From assembly GCA_030150585.1 (NCBI GenBank), contig JASLFM010000069.1, forward strand, positions 1-5,907: a stretch of 5,907 bases of DNA, written 5' to 3'. The DNA is from Acidovorax sp. (GTDB lineage Bacteria; Pseudomonadota; Gammaproteobacteria; Burkholderiales; Burkholderiaceae_C). Position 1 is the first letter of the stretch. Each line of letters begins with the position of its first letter. Position numbers and translations under genes: made by a program. Positions 1 through 5,296 of this stretch are shown here, one piece after another. The notes beneath the pieces are model-generated. The model worked only from the letters and a program-made list of their open reading frames with translations, made no database searches and was not told the origin of the DNA.

Positions 1-1338
1 GGACTGGCCGAATACGTCGTAGCGTGCGCCCACCAAGGCCTTCCACTGCGGCGCGAGCGTGATCTGGTTCTGCCAGTAGAGCGCGACCGTGTCCTGCGTG
101 GTGTGGCTGGGGATCGCGCTATCGGCGTTGTAGCCCGCGGCGGGAATGGTGGGCGCGGGGCGGCCGCTGGGGTCGAACAGCGGCACGCGGTCGGCGCCGC
201 CCGAGACCGACTCGGCGCGTTTCTTCTGCCGGCCCAGTTCCATGCCCATGAGCCATTCCTGCCGCAGGCCGCCCAGGCGGCTGCGCCAGGTCACGTCGGT
301 CTGGTTGAACAGGCCCTGCTCGTCGCGCAGGATGAACGAGCGCGTGCGGCCCACGGTGAGCGTGACCGGGTCCGTCGTCCCACCGGGCAGGGTGTTGTAG
401 CGGTCCAGCGTGTAGTCGTACACGCGCGTGACGTTGCGCAGTGACCAGTCTGCGTTGAAACGGTGGTTCAGCGTGGCCGTTAAGGCCTGCATCTGGCTCG
501 TGGTGGTGTCGTCGCGCGAGGCGTTCGACGATCCGTAGTAGGTGCCCACGGGCACGTTGACAGGGCGGCCATTGAACGCGGGAATGCCGAAGTCGGTAAG
601 GCGTTCGTCGCGCGCATGGGTGTACTGCAGCAGCAACTGCGTCTCGGGCGCGAGCTTGAGTGCGAGCGTGGGCGCGAAGTGGTGGCGCTTCACGAACTGC
701 TGGTCGCGGTAGCTGCCCGAATCCTCCATGGCGGCGTTGAGCCGGAAGGCGGCCGTGTCGCTCATGACCACGTTCAGATCGGCCGTGGCGCGGCGCAGGT
801 CGAAGCTGCCCACGGTGAGCGCGGCCTCGCCGCCCGTGCGGTCCCAGCGGGGCTTCTTGGTTACGCGGTTGATGAGGCCGCCCGACGAGCCGCGGCCATA
901 GAGCACGGCGGCCGGGCCCTTGAGCACTTCCACGCGCTCGATGTCCACGAGGTCACGGAAATACAGCGCGTCGTCGCGCACGCCGTCCACGAACTGGTCG
1001 GCGATGGCCGTAAAGCCGCGGATCACCACCTGGTCGCGCTGGCCGTCGCCCGTGCTCATGGCCACGCCGGGCACGTTGCGCAACGCGTCTTCCAGGGAGC
1101 GCGCGCCCTGGTCCCGCAGCAACTGGCCGGGCACCACGTTCACCGCTTGGGGCACGTCGCGCAGCGGCGCGCTCCCCTTGGTGGCCGTGCTGGAGAGCGC
1201 GGGCGAATAGGCCTCGCCAGCCGATTCCTGGACGGTGACCTCTCCCAGGATGGGGCTGCTGCCGCTGGTTTGCGCGAAGGCGGATGCGCACAGGGCGGCG
1301 ATGGCCGCGGCCAGGGCGGTGGGGCGGTGAAGGCGCAT
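1..1338 (-). CDS. TonB-dependent siderophore receptor, catecholate (Fiu-like) type, N-terminal 446 residues
   Basis: Outer-membrane receptor that imports a ferric siderophore using TonB energy. The frame is open from the ATG at 1338 to the left edge, giving 446 residues of a family usually about 700-760 long, so the C-terminal barrel strands are missing. Residues 1-22 form a Sec signal peptide (MRLHRPTALAAAIAALCASA, then FAQ). A TonB-box-like GEVTVQ follows at 32-37, leaving no room for an N-terminal signalling domain. The plug domain covers roughly 50-165 and shows LRNVPGV, VIRGF, FVDGVRDD (116-123) and VEVLKGPAAVLYGRGSSGG (136-154); barrel strands follow. The DGVRDD...YFRD pattern resembles catecholate receptors such as Fiu, but the actual ligand cannot be read from sequence. 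The start is supported by AGGA six bases upstream (1348-1345). It is the last visible gene of the Fur-box operon, 37 bases after the DUF3325 gene. Family is certain; ligand is inference. Confidence 0.95.
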   Translation of the reverse strand, partial: MRLHRPTALAAAIAALCASAFAQTSGSSPILGEVTVQESAGEAYSPALSSTATKGSAPLRDVPQAVNVVPGQLLRDQGARSLEDALRNVPGVAMSTGDGQRDQVVIRGFTAIADQFVDGVRDDALYFRDLVDIERVEVLKGPAAVLYGRGSSGGLINRVTKKPRWDRTGGEAALTVGSFDLRRATADLNVVMSDTAAFRLNAAMEDSGSYRDQQFVKRHHFAPTLALKLAPETQLLLQYTHARDERLTDFGIPAFNGRPVNVPVGTYYGSSNASRDDTTTSQMQALTATLNHRFNADWSLRNVTRVYDYTLDRYNTLPGGTTDPVTLTVGRTRSFILRDEQGLFNQTDVTWRSRLGGLRQEWLMGMELGRQKKRAESVSGGADRVPLFDPSGRPAPTIPAAGYNADSAIPSHTTQDTVALYWQNQITLAPQWKALVGARYDVFGQS

Positions 1339-1375
1339 GGAAATTCCTGAGGAAGAAAAGAAGCAGGGGAGGGGG

Positions 1376-1705
1376 TCAGGGCGCTGGCCACGGCGCGAAC
1401 GCCGCGGCCAGCGCCAGCAGCGCGAGCACGGGCAGGCGGCGCGGCAGCCAGGTTGCGGCGGCCGTGACGGCCACTGCGGAGGCGGACAAGGCCGCGGCCC
1501 ACCACACCGCGCCGAGCGCCGCCGCGGGCGCACCGGGCCGGCCCACGGCCAGCAGCAGCGACAGCGCGAGCAGGGCCGCACCCGCCCGGCGCAGCAGGCG
1601 CAGGCGCTGGGGTGTGCCCCCGTTCGCCCAGGCGCCCTCACAGTGGCGGTCCATGCCCAGCGCGATACCGGACCAGCCGGCGAAACACAGCAGCAGCTCG
1701 GGCAT
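1376..1705 (-). CDS. DUF3325-type small inner-membrane protein
   Basis: A 109-residue hydrophobic protein with about four predicted membrane segments (residues 2-18, 41-55, 59-84 and 90-105). The N-terminus, with LLLCFAGW and then ALGMDRH at 15-21, resembles the DUF3325 family, which I know from iron-uptake operons next to PepSY proteins and TonB-dependent receptors. No catalytic motif is visible and its biochemical role is unknown; a helper role in siderophore-iron handling at the inner membrane is inferred from position only. Its ATG lies three bases after the stop of the PepSY gene, with AGGGAG eight bases upstream inside the end of that gene, so the two are almost certainly cotranscribed and probably coupled. 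The family name is from memory of similar sequences; a profile search would settle it. Confidence 0.8.
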   Translation of the reverse strand: MPELLLCFAGWSGIALGMDRHCEGAWANGGTPQRLRLLRRAGAALLALSLLLAVGRPGAPAAALGAVWWAAALSASAVAVTAAATWLPRRLPVLALLALAAAFAPWPAP

Positions 1706-1708
1706 GGC

Positions 1709-3355
1709 TCAGGCTCCCTGGCGTGATGCGCTGGTGCCGGGGGGAGCGGTCCGCACGGCAGCGCGTGGCGCGGCCAAACGGCCGGGGCGAAGGCGCCAAG
1801 CCAGGCCGCCCAGCAGTGAGCCGGTGGCGAGAAACGCCAGGTCCATGCCAGCCCAGGCCCACTCGCCCGCCGGCAGGGTGACGCCCAGGTGCGTGCCGGT
1901 GGTGAGCGCGTTGAGCAGCGGCAGCGTGGCGAACACGGCGCCCGCCAGCGCGAGCAGCAGCGTCCAGCCGCGGCGGTCAGGCCACAACGCGGCGGCCAGC
2001 AGCGCGAGGCCCCAGGCCGAAAAGAAGCACAGCAGCTCCGCATCGGCCCGGGTGGCGAGGTCTGTTGGCAGCAGCCGGTTGGCTGCCAGGTACACGCCGA
2101 CGGCCGGCGGCAGGCCCGCGAGGACCGCGATATTGAGCGTGGCCACGAGGCGTTCGCCACGCGGGAGCTTTCCGGCTGCTGCCTGGCGCTGCGATGTGGC
2201 CTGGCGCTTGACGACCCACAGCACCAGGCCGGTGGCAATCATGAGGCTGCCGAGCAGGCCGAAGCCGAACAATACCCAGCGCATGCTGTGGCCTGCGAAG
2301 CGCGCCATGTGCAGGCCGTAGAGTACGCCGTAGGTCCGTACGGCCGGGCCTTGCGGGTCGGCCAGGCCCAGGCGTTGGCCCGTGATGCCATCGAAGCGCA
2401 GGCGCGCCGGGCGGTACTGAAGGCGGTCGCCATCGTGGCGCGCCACTTCGAGCACTACCGTTTCCCCATCGCGGCGTGCGCTGAGGGTGCCGATGCGCCC
2501 GCCTCGCCATTCGGCGCGGGCGTTCTCCACCATGGGGCCGAGCAGCATGGCCGGTAGCGGGGCCACGCGCTCGCCGGTCGCGCGGCGCGCGTCGCGCCGG
2601 CCCATGGGGTCGCCCAGGAGGTCGGCGAAGTAGGCCTGCGAATCCGTGCCCTGCGGTTGCCGGTACACGGCCGCGATGCCGGCGGGCATGTAGAGCGAGT
2701 GCAGGATCATGAGCCCGCTGAGCGTGATCAGCAGATAGAAGGGCAGCACAAGGACACCCGAGACGTTGTGCGCGTCGAGCCAGGCGCGCTGTCCGCCTTT
2801 GGCCGGGCGGAAGGTGAAGAAATCCTTGAAGATGCGGCGGTGCGTGACCACGCCGGTGAGCAGCGCGACGAACATCAGCATCGTGGCCGCGCCCACGATC
2901 CACCGGCCCTGGAGGGCCCAGCGGCCGTTCTGGGCGGTGCGCAGCTCGAAGTGAAAGCGGTAGAAGAACTCGCCGCCCATGGTCTCGCGCGGGCGCAGAA
3001 CGTCGCCCGTCCGCGGGTCCATGTGCAGTGTCTGGAAGCGCCCTTTGTCCGTCCCGCGCCACAGCATGGTGACCCAGGGCTGGCGCTCGTCGGGCAGGCG
3101 CATGATCCACTGGGTCACGCCGGGCGCCTCGCGGCGCAGCGCTTCTTGCGCGCGCTCGGCAATGCCCGGGTGCGCGGGTGGCAGGCCGTGCAGTTCGGGC
3201 TGCATCCAGCGATTGAATTCAGCCCGGAAAAACGACAGCGTGCCCGTCAGAAAGATCGCGAACAGCAGCCAGCCCAGCACCAGGCCGGCCCAGGTGTGCA
3301 GCCATGACATGGCCTGGCGAAAGCCCTCGCGCCTCGAAGGGGGGCTGGCGCTCAT
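1709..3355 (-). CDS. PepSY-associated TM (PiuB/FoxB-like) iron-regulated inner-membrane protein
   Basis: A 548-residue inner-membrane protein of the PepSY_TM family (PiuB-like, COG3182), whose characterised relatives such as FoxB take part in ferric-siderophore reduction or use. Segments seen: TM 18-43 starting WLHTWAGLVLGWLLFAIFLTG, a large periplasmic PepSY-like region at 50-150, TM 152-171 ending in THRR, the conserved WLDAHNVSGVLVLPF (192-206) with its TM to 219, a second periplasmic region (220-345), and TM 356-381. Four further hydrophobic segments (about 401-424, 440-457, 464-484, 500-520) form a C-terminal extension. H20, H172, H196, H219, H349 and H356 lie at membrane boundaries and are candidate haem or metal ligands by analogy. 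The ATG at 3355 is chosen because GGAGG (3367-3363) lies seven bases upstream and the family's N-terminus begins here; the same frame stays open further upstream but only as shadow of the preceding gene. ATGA overlap joins it to the DUF3649 gene. Confidence 0.93.
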   Translation of the reverse strand: MSASPPSRREGFRQAMSWLHTWAGLVLGWLLFAIFLTGTLSFFRAEFNRWMQPELHGLPPAHPGIAERAQEALRREAPGVTQWIMRLPDERQPWVTMLWRGTDKGRFQTLHMDPRTGDVLRPRETMGGEFFYRFHFELRTAQNGRWALQGRWIVGAATMLMFVALLTGVVTHRRIFKDFFTFRPAKGGQRAWLDAHNVSGVLVLPFYLLITLSGLMILHSLYMPAGIAAVYRQPQGTDSQAYFADLLGDPMGRRDARRATGERVAPLPAMLLGPMVENARAEWRGGRIGTLSARRDGETVVLEVARHDGDRLQYRPARLRFDGITGQRLGLADPQGPAVRTYGVLYGLHMARFAGHSMRWVLFGFGLLGSLMIATGLVLWVVKRQATSQRQAAAGKLPRGERLVATLNIAVLAGLPPAVGVYLAANRLLPTDLATRADAELLCFFSAWGLALLAAALWPDRRGWTLLLALAGAVFATLPLLNALTTGTHLGVTLPAGEWAWAGMDLAFLATGSLLGGLAWRLRPGRLAAPRAAVRTAPPGTSASRQGA

Positions 3356-3660
3356 CGCAGGCCCTCCAGCCAGCGGGGCGCCATGGCGGCCAGGCTCAGC
3401 GCGGTGGCAGGCAGCGCGATGCCGGCCCAGGCCCGCCAGGTACTGCGTGCCCAGAAGGCCCAGCCTGCGCTCAGCGCATAGACCAGCCACGACAGCAGGG
3501 TGGCCCAGAGGACGGCTTCGATCCGGGGCAGGGCTTGGGCCAGCGCCAGGGCCAGCGCCGCAGTACTTGCCGATGCAAGCCAATAGCCACCGAGCACCGC
3601 CGCCAGCGCGCGCAAGGCCACGGCGGCGCGATAGCGCCCATCCACGCGATCGGTCTTCAT
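3352..3660 (-). CDS. DUF3649-type small inner-membrane protein
   Basis: A 102-residue protein with three predicted membrane segments (about 13-42, 48-70 and 76-95). The pattern RALAAVLGGYWLAS, then EAVLWATLLSWLVYALSAGWAFWARSTWRAW (shown in parts: EAVLWATLLSWLVYAL at 48-63, RSTWRAW at 72-78) matches my memory of DUF3649 proteins, found at the head of iron-uptake operons with PepSY and TonB-dependent receptor genes. Molecular function is unknown. The ATG at 3660 is preferred over an in-frame TTG at 3690. It has only a weak GGGG upstream, itself tied up in a small hairpin, and it overlaps the stop of a short upstream reading frame as ATGA. Its own stop overlaps the PepSY start in the same way. 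This suggests that it is translated mainly by coupling from the leader ORF. Confidence 0.85.
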   Translation of the reverse strand: MKTDRVDGRYRAAVALRALAAVLGGYWLASASTAALALALAQALPRIEAVLWATLLSWLVYALSAGWAFWARSTWRAWAGIALPATALSLAAMAPRWLEGLR

Positions 3661-3734
3661 GGCTGGCCCCGGCACGGGGAGTGCGTGCAAGCGCAGCAGG
3701 GGTCAGGACGGACGTGGGCGCAGCAGCGCAGCAT
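3657..3734 (-). CDS. Candidate cysteine-rich leader peptide (25 residues) coupled to the DUF3649 gene
   Basis: A short frame, ATG at 3734 to TGA at 3659-3657, begins MLRCCAHVRPDPCCAC and ends THSPCRGQP: six cysteines in 25 residues, including two CC pairs and a CCAC cluster. GGAG lies five bases before the ATG (3743-3740), a better ribosome-binding site than the following gene has. Its TGA overlaps the ATG of the DUF3649 gene (ATGA), and it is the first such frame after the Fur-box promoter. Codon third positions are 21 of 25 G or C, in line with real genes here. It is most likely a regulatory leader whose translation sets expression of the operon, comparable in layout to the uof leader of enterobacterial fur. 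What it senses (cysteine supply, a metal, or only ribosome coupling) is unknown. No homologue is recalled with certainty, and chance cannot be excluded for so short a frame. Confidence 0.55.
   Translation of the reverse strand: MLRCCAHVRPDPCCACTHSPCRGQP
3667..3679 (-). promoter_or_regulatory. Small hairpin covering the region just before the DUF3649 start
   Basis: The minus strand reads CCCCG-TGC-CGGGG, a five-base-pair all-GC stem with a three-base loop, ending six bases before the ATG at 3660. It buries the only G-rich stretch that could serve as a ribosome-binding site. A ribosome translating the leader ORF would open it. In a high-GC genome a stem this short can arise by chance, so the regulatory role is inference. 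Confidence 0.35.
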
Positions 3735-3739
3735 GGAAA

Positions 3740-3743
3740 CTCC
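3740..3743 (-). promoter_or_regulatory. Shine-Dalgarno site of the cysteine-rich leader ORF
   Basis: GGAG read on the minus strand, five bases upstream of the leader ATG. It is the only convincing ribosome-binding site between the promoter and the PepSY gene, which is the main reason for thinking ribosomes enter the operon at the leader rather than at the DUF3649 start. Confidence 0.5.
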
Positions 3744-3799
3744 AGTCAGCGAGAGGACTTCGGCTGGCTGAAGGGTGTCTCCATGCTGGCTGGAAAAGC

Positions 3800-3830
3800 A
3801 TTATTGCATACGAATGATAATGATTCTCAA
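3800..3830 (-). promoter_or_regulatory. Candidate sigma-70 promoter of the iron-uptake operon
   Basis: On the minus strand TTGAGA (3830-3825) matches five of six -35 bases. Possible -10 hexamers are TGCAAT (3808-3803, spacer 16, four of six) or AATAAT (3805-3800, spacer 19, five of six). Transcription would begin near 3795, about 50 bases before the leader's ribosome-binding site. The local base composition is sharply AT-rich against GC-rich surroundings, and the -35 lies in the Fur box, the usual layout for an iron-repressed promoter. Confidence 0.6.
3815..3829. promoter_or_regulatory. Fur box
   Basis: TGATAATGATTCTCA on the plus strand, or TGAGAATCATTATCA on the minus strand, matches the 7-1-7 Fur consensus TGATAATnATTATCA at all but one defined position. 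It overlaps the -35 element of the operon promoter, so Fur with ferrous iron would block transcription when iron is plentiful. This agrees with the siderophore receptor and PepSY protein encoded downstream. Confidence 0.87.
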
Positions 3831-3862
3831 GTAATTTGTTGCAAGGTGTTGGCGCAGCCATG

Positions 3863-3886
3863 AAAAAAGCGGGCCGAGGCCCGCTT
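3863..3886 (-). terminator. Intrinsic terminator of bfr
   Basis: The minus strand carries the stem arms AAGCGGGC and GCCCGCTT around a four-base loop, followed by an uninterrupted T run to 3863. It begins 18 bases after the bfr stop. The opposite strand has no T run after the stem, so it works only in the bfr direction, separating bfr from the Fur-regulated operon beyond it. Confidence 0.88.
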
Positions 3887-3904
3887 GACTGGGGGAAGGG
3901 GGAC

Positions 3905-4384
3905 TCAGTCGTCGGCCTCGCCCATTTGCGACTGCAGGTAGTTCGGCAGGCCGACCTTGCCGATGAGGTCGATCTGGGTCTCGAGGAAGTCGATGTGCTC
4001 CTCGGTGTCGTCCAGAATCTTCTGGAGCAGGTCGCGCGAGACGTAGTCGCGCACCGATTCGCAGTAGGCGATGCCTTCCTTGATGGTGGCCTGCGCGCCC
4101 TGTTCGGAGCGCAGGTCGCAGGCCAGGATCTCGGGCACGTCCTCGCCGACCTGGAGCTTGCCCAGGTCCTGCAGGTTGGGCAGACCGTCGAGCACGAAGA
4201 TACGGTCCATGATCCAGTCGGCATGCTTCATCTCGCCGATGGATTCGGAATACTCCTTCTTGGCCAGCTTGTCGAAGCCCCAGTGCTTGAGCATGCGGTA
4301 GTGCAGGAAGTACTGGTTGATGGCCGTGAGCTCGTTCTTGAGCTGGGCCTGCAGGTGGGCAATGACTTGCGCGTCGCCTTTCAT
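3905..4384 (-). CDS. bfr: Bacterioferritin
   Basis: Cytosolic 24-subunit haem-containing iron store that oxidises ferrous iron and holds it as a mineral core. The 159-residue length is normal. The N-terminus MKGDAQVIAHL, ELTAINQYFLHYRM, GEMKHAD and GLPNLQDLGKL are all family hallmarks. M52 is the haem ligand. Of the di-iron ferroxidase ligands known from E. coli, E18, E51, H54, E94 and H130 are present, but the position of E127 is threonine (DDTEEH at 125-130), with glutamates shifted to 128 and 129. The inner-surface iron ligands H46 and D50 of E. coli are S46 and G50. The start at 4384 is fixed by AAGGAG (4396-4391) six bases upstream. No bfd gene for the ferredoxin partner is in view. It diverges from ahpC and ends at its own terminator. 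Confidence 0.97.
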   Translation of the reverse strand: MKGDAQVIAHLQAQLKNELTAINQYFLHYRMLKHWGFDKLAKKEYSESIGEMKHADWIMDRIFVLDGLPNLQDLGKLQVGEDVPEILACDLRSEQGAQATIKEGIAYCESVRDYVSRDLLQKILDDTEEHIDFLETQIDLIGKVGLPNYLQSQMGEADD

Positions 4385-4512
4385 CGGGGGCTCCTTATCG
4401 TTGGTGGTGGCTGCCCGATTGTGGGGGCGTGCCGTGGCACTGACAAGCAAGCCCCTACCGTGCTGGTCGGTCTGGGTTTGATGCTGAGTTGCGTTCGCAT
4501 TGTCGTAGAATA

Positions 4513-4541
4513 GTAATAGTTAATTGATTGAATCAAGTCAA
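4513..4541 (-). promoter_or_regulatory. Candidate bfr promoter
   Basis: Minus strand TTGACT (4541-4536), a 17-base spacer, then TATTAC (4518-4513); five and four matches to the sigma-70 hexamers. A start near 4506 would give an untranslated leader of about 120 bases. It lies within the same AT-rich island as the presumed ahpC control region, so the two divergent genes may compete or share a regulator. Sequence-only prediction. Confidence 0.4.
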
Positions 4542-4559
4542 TTAATTGGATTGATTGCT
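4520..4559. promoter_or_regulatory. AT-rich dyad with OxyR-like spacing in the bfr/ahpC intergenic region
   Basis: TTAATTGA (4520-4527) and TCAATTAA (4538-4545) form an eight-base inverted repeat with a ten-base centre. Read as an OxyR-type site, ATTGATTGAATCAAG (4523-4537) keeps seven of the ten conserved bases of ATAGnTnnnAnCTAT, and a second ATTG-led half (4545-4559) follows 22 bases later, the spacing expected of a tetrameric LysR-type regulator. ahpC is a classic OxyR target, which favours this reading, but the second half matches poorly and no regulator gene is in the window. Confidence 0.5.
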
Positions 4560-4575
4560 CTGGAGGGTCTAGACT
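4546..4575 (+). promoter_or_regulatory. Weak candidate ahpC promoter
   Basis: TTGGAT (4546-4551), an 18-base spacer and TAGACT (4570-4575) lie just downstream of the dyad. Both hexamers are poor matches (three and four of six), as often seen at activator-dependent promoters; an activator bound at the dyad would touch polymerase here. A start near 4582 would leave about 35 bases of leader before ahpC. Confidence 0.3.
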
Positions 4576-4616
4576 TCAGTCCTGTGTTCAGCTAACCCAC
4601 CACAAAGGAAGCAGCA

Positions 4617-5192
4617 ATGTCCCTGATCAATACGCAAGTGCAACCCTTCAAGACCACCGCTTTCGTGAACCGCAGCGGCAAGGGCGAGTTCATCGAAGTG
4701 ACCGAAGCCAGCCTGAAGGGCAAGTGGTCCGTGCTGATCTTCATGCCGGCCGCCTTCACCTTCAACTGCCCCACCGAGATCGAAGACGCGGCCGACAACT
4801 ACGCCGAGTTCCAGAAGGCCGGCGCCGAGGTCTACATCGTGACCACCGACACGCACTTCTCCCACAAGGTGTGGCACGAGACGTCCGACGCCGTGGGCAA
4901 GGCCAAGTTCCCCCTGGTCGGCGACCCCACGCACCAGCTCACCAACGCCTTCGGCGTGCACATCCCCGAAGAAGGCCTGGCCCTGCGCGGCACGTTCATC
5001 ATCAACCCCGATGGCGTGATCAAGACCATGGAAGTGCACGACAACGCCATCGCCCGTGACGTGAAGGAAACCGTGCGCAAGCTCAAGGCCGCGCAGTACG
5101 TGGCCAGCCACCCCGGCCAGGTGTGCCCCGCCAAGTGGAACGAAGGCGCCAAGACCATCACGCCTTCGCTGGACCTGGTTGGCAAGATCTGA
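4617..5192 (+). CDS. ahpC: Alkyl hydroperoxide reductase subunit C (2-Cys peroxiredoxin)
   Basis: Cytosolic peroxidase that reduces hydrogen peroxide, organic peroxides and peroxynitrite, and is recycled by AhpF. The 191-residue protein is of full family length. The active site P-x-x-x-T-x-x-C is MPAAFTFNCPTEI with P44, T48 and peroxidatic C51; the resolving cysteine is C170 in HPGQVCPAKW, and R124 in LALRGTF is the conserved catalytic arginine. The C-terminus PSLDLVGKI is typical of the AhpC subfamily. The usual enterobacterial YPADFTFVCPTEL is here MPAAFTFNCPTEI, a variant consistent with other betaproteobacterial lineages as I recall them. The start is supported by AAAGGAAG (4604-4611). 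ahpF follows after a terminator. Control by OxyR through the upstream dyad is likely but not shown. Confidence 0.98.
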   Translation: MSLINTQVQPFKTTAFVNRSGKGEFIEVTEASLKGKWSVLIFMPAAFTFNCPTEIEDAADNYAEFQKAGAEVYIVTTDTHFSHKVWHETSDAVGKAKFPLVGDPTHQLTNAFGVHIPEEGLALRGTFIINPDGVIKTMEVHDNAIARDVKETVRKLKAAQYVASHPGQVCPAKWNEGAKTITPSLDLVGKI

Positions 5193-5233
5193 GCGCCCAG
5201 GCGCCGCACATTCACAGTTGACCTGTTGAAGAC

Positions 5234-5264
5234 GCCCGGGTGCCTGGCGCCCGGGCTTTTTTTT
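5234..5264 (+). terminator. Intrinsic terminator between ahpC and ahpF
   Basis: GCCCGGG (5234-5240) and CCCGGGC (5250-5256) form a seven-base-pair all-GC stem with a nine-base loop, followed directly by eight T (5257-5264). It lies 41 bases after the ahpC stop and 32 bases before the ahpF start. It should end most ahpC transcripts, leaving ahpF to read-through. Confidence 0.88.
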
Positions 5265-5296
5265 CCCTGAATTTCCACCGGACAAGGATTTCCGCC

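Noticed and set aside
616..1350. A 244-codon plus-strand open frame opposite the receptor plug and signal peptide.
   Set aside because: Shadow frame; the minus strand encodes clear plug-domain motifs and a signal peptide here.
1284..2321. A 345-codon plus-strand open frame opposite the receptor, DUF3325 and PepSY genes.
   Set aside because: Low-complexity arginine/alanine/serine-rich product with no family resemblance; it is a shadow of the high-GC genes on the other strand and crosses three gene boundaries.
2657..3307. A 216-codon plus-strand open frame opposite the PepSY gene.
   Set aside because: Antisense shadow; the product is histidine/glutamate/arginine-rich without recognisable motifs.
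3661..3690. A TTG at 3690 as an alternative, ten-residue-longer start for the DUF3649 protein.
   Set aside because: TTG with no good ribosome-binding site; the ATG at 3660 gives the usual family length and the ATGA junction with the leader ORF.
3746..3784. A 12-codon minus-strand frame starting ATGGAGACA in the operon leader.
   Set aside because: No ribosome-binding site, no link to the next start, and nothing distinctive in composition.
3866..3886. The bfr terminator acting in both directions.
   Set aside because: On the plus strand the stem is followed by GACTGG with no T run, and no plus-strand gene ends there.
4381..4500. A 39-codon minus-strand frame whose TGA overlaps the bfr ATG, resembling the leader ORF layout before DUF3649.
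   Set aside because: It has no ribosome-binding site, its codons include many rare ones for this genome (AGA, ATA, AGG, CGA), its third-position GC is low, and bfr has a strong site of its own, so coupling is not needed. The overlap is most likely chance.
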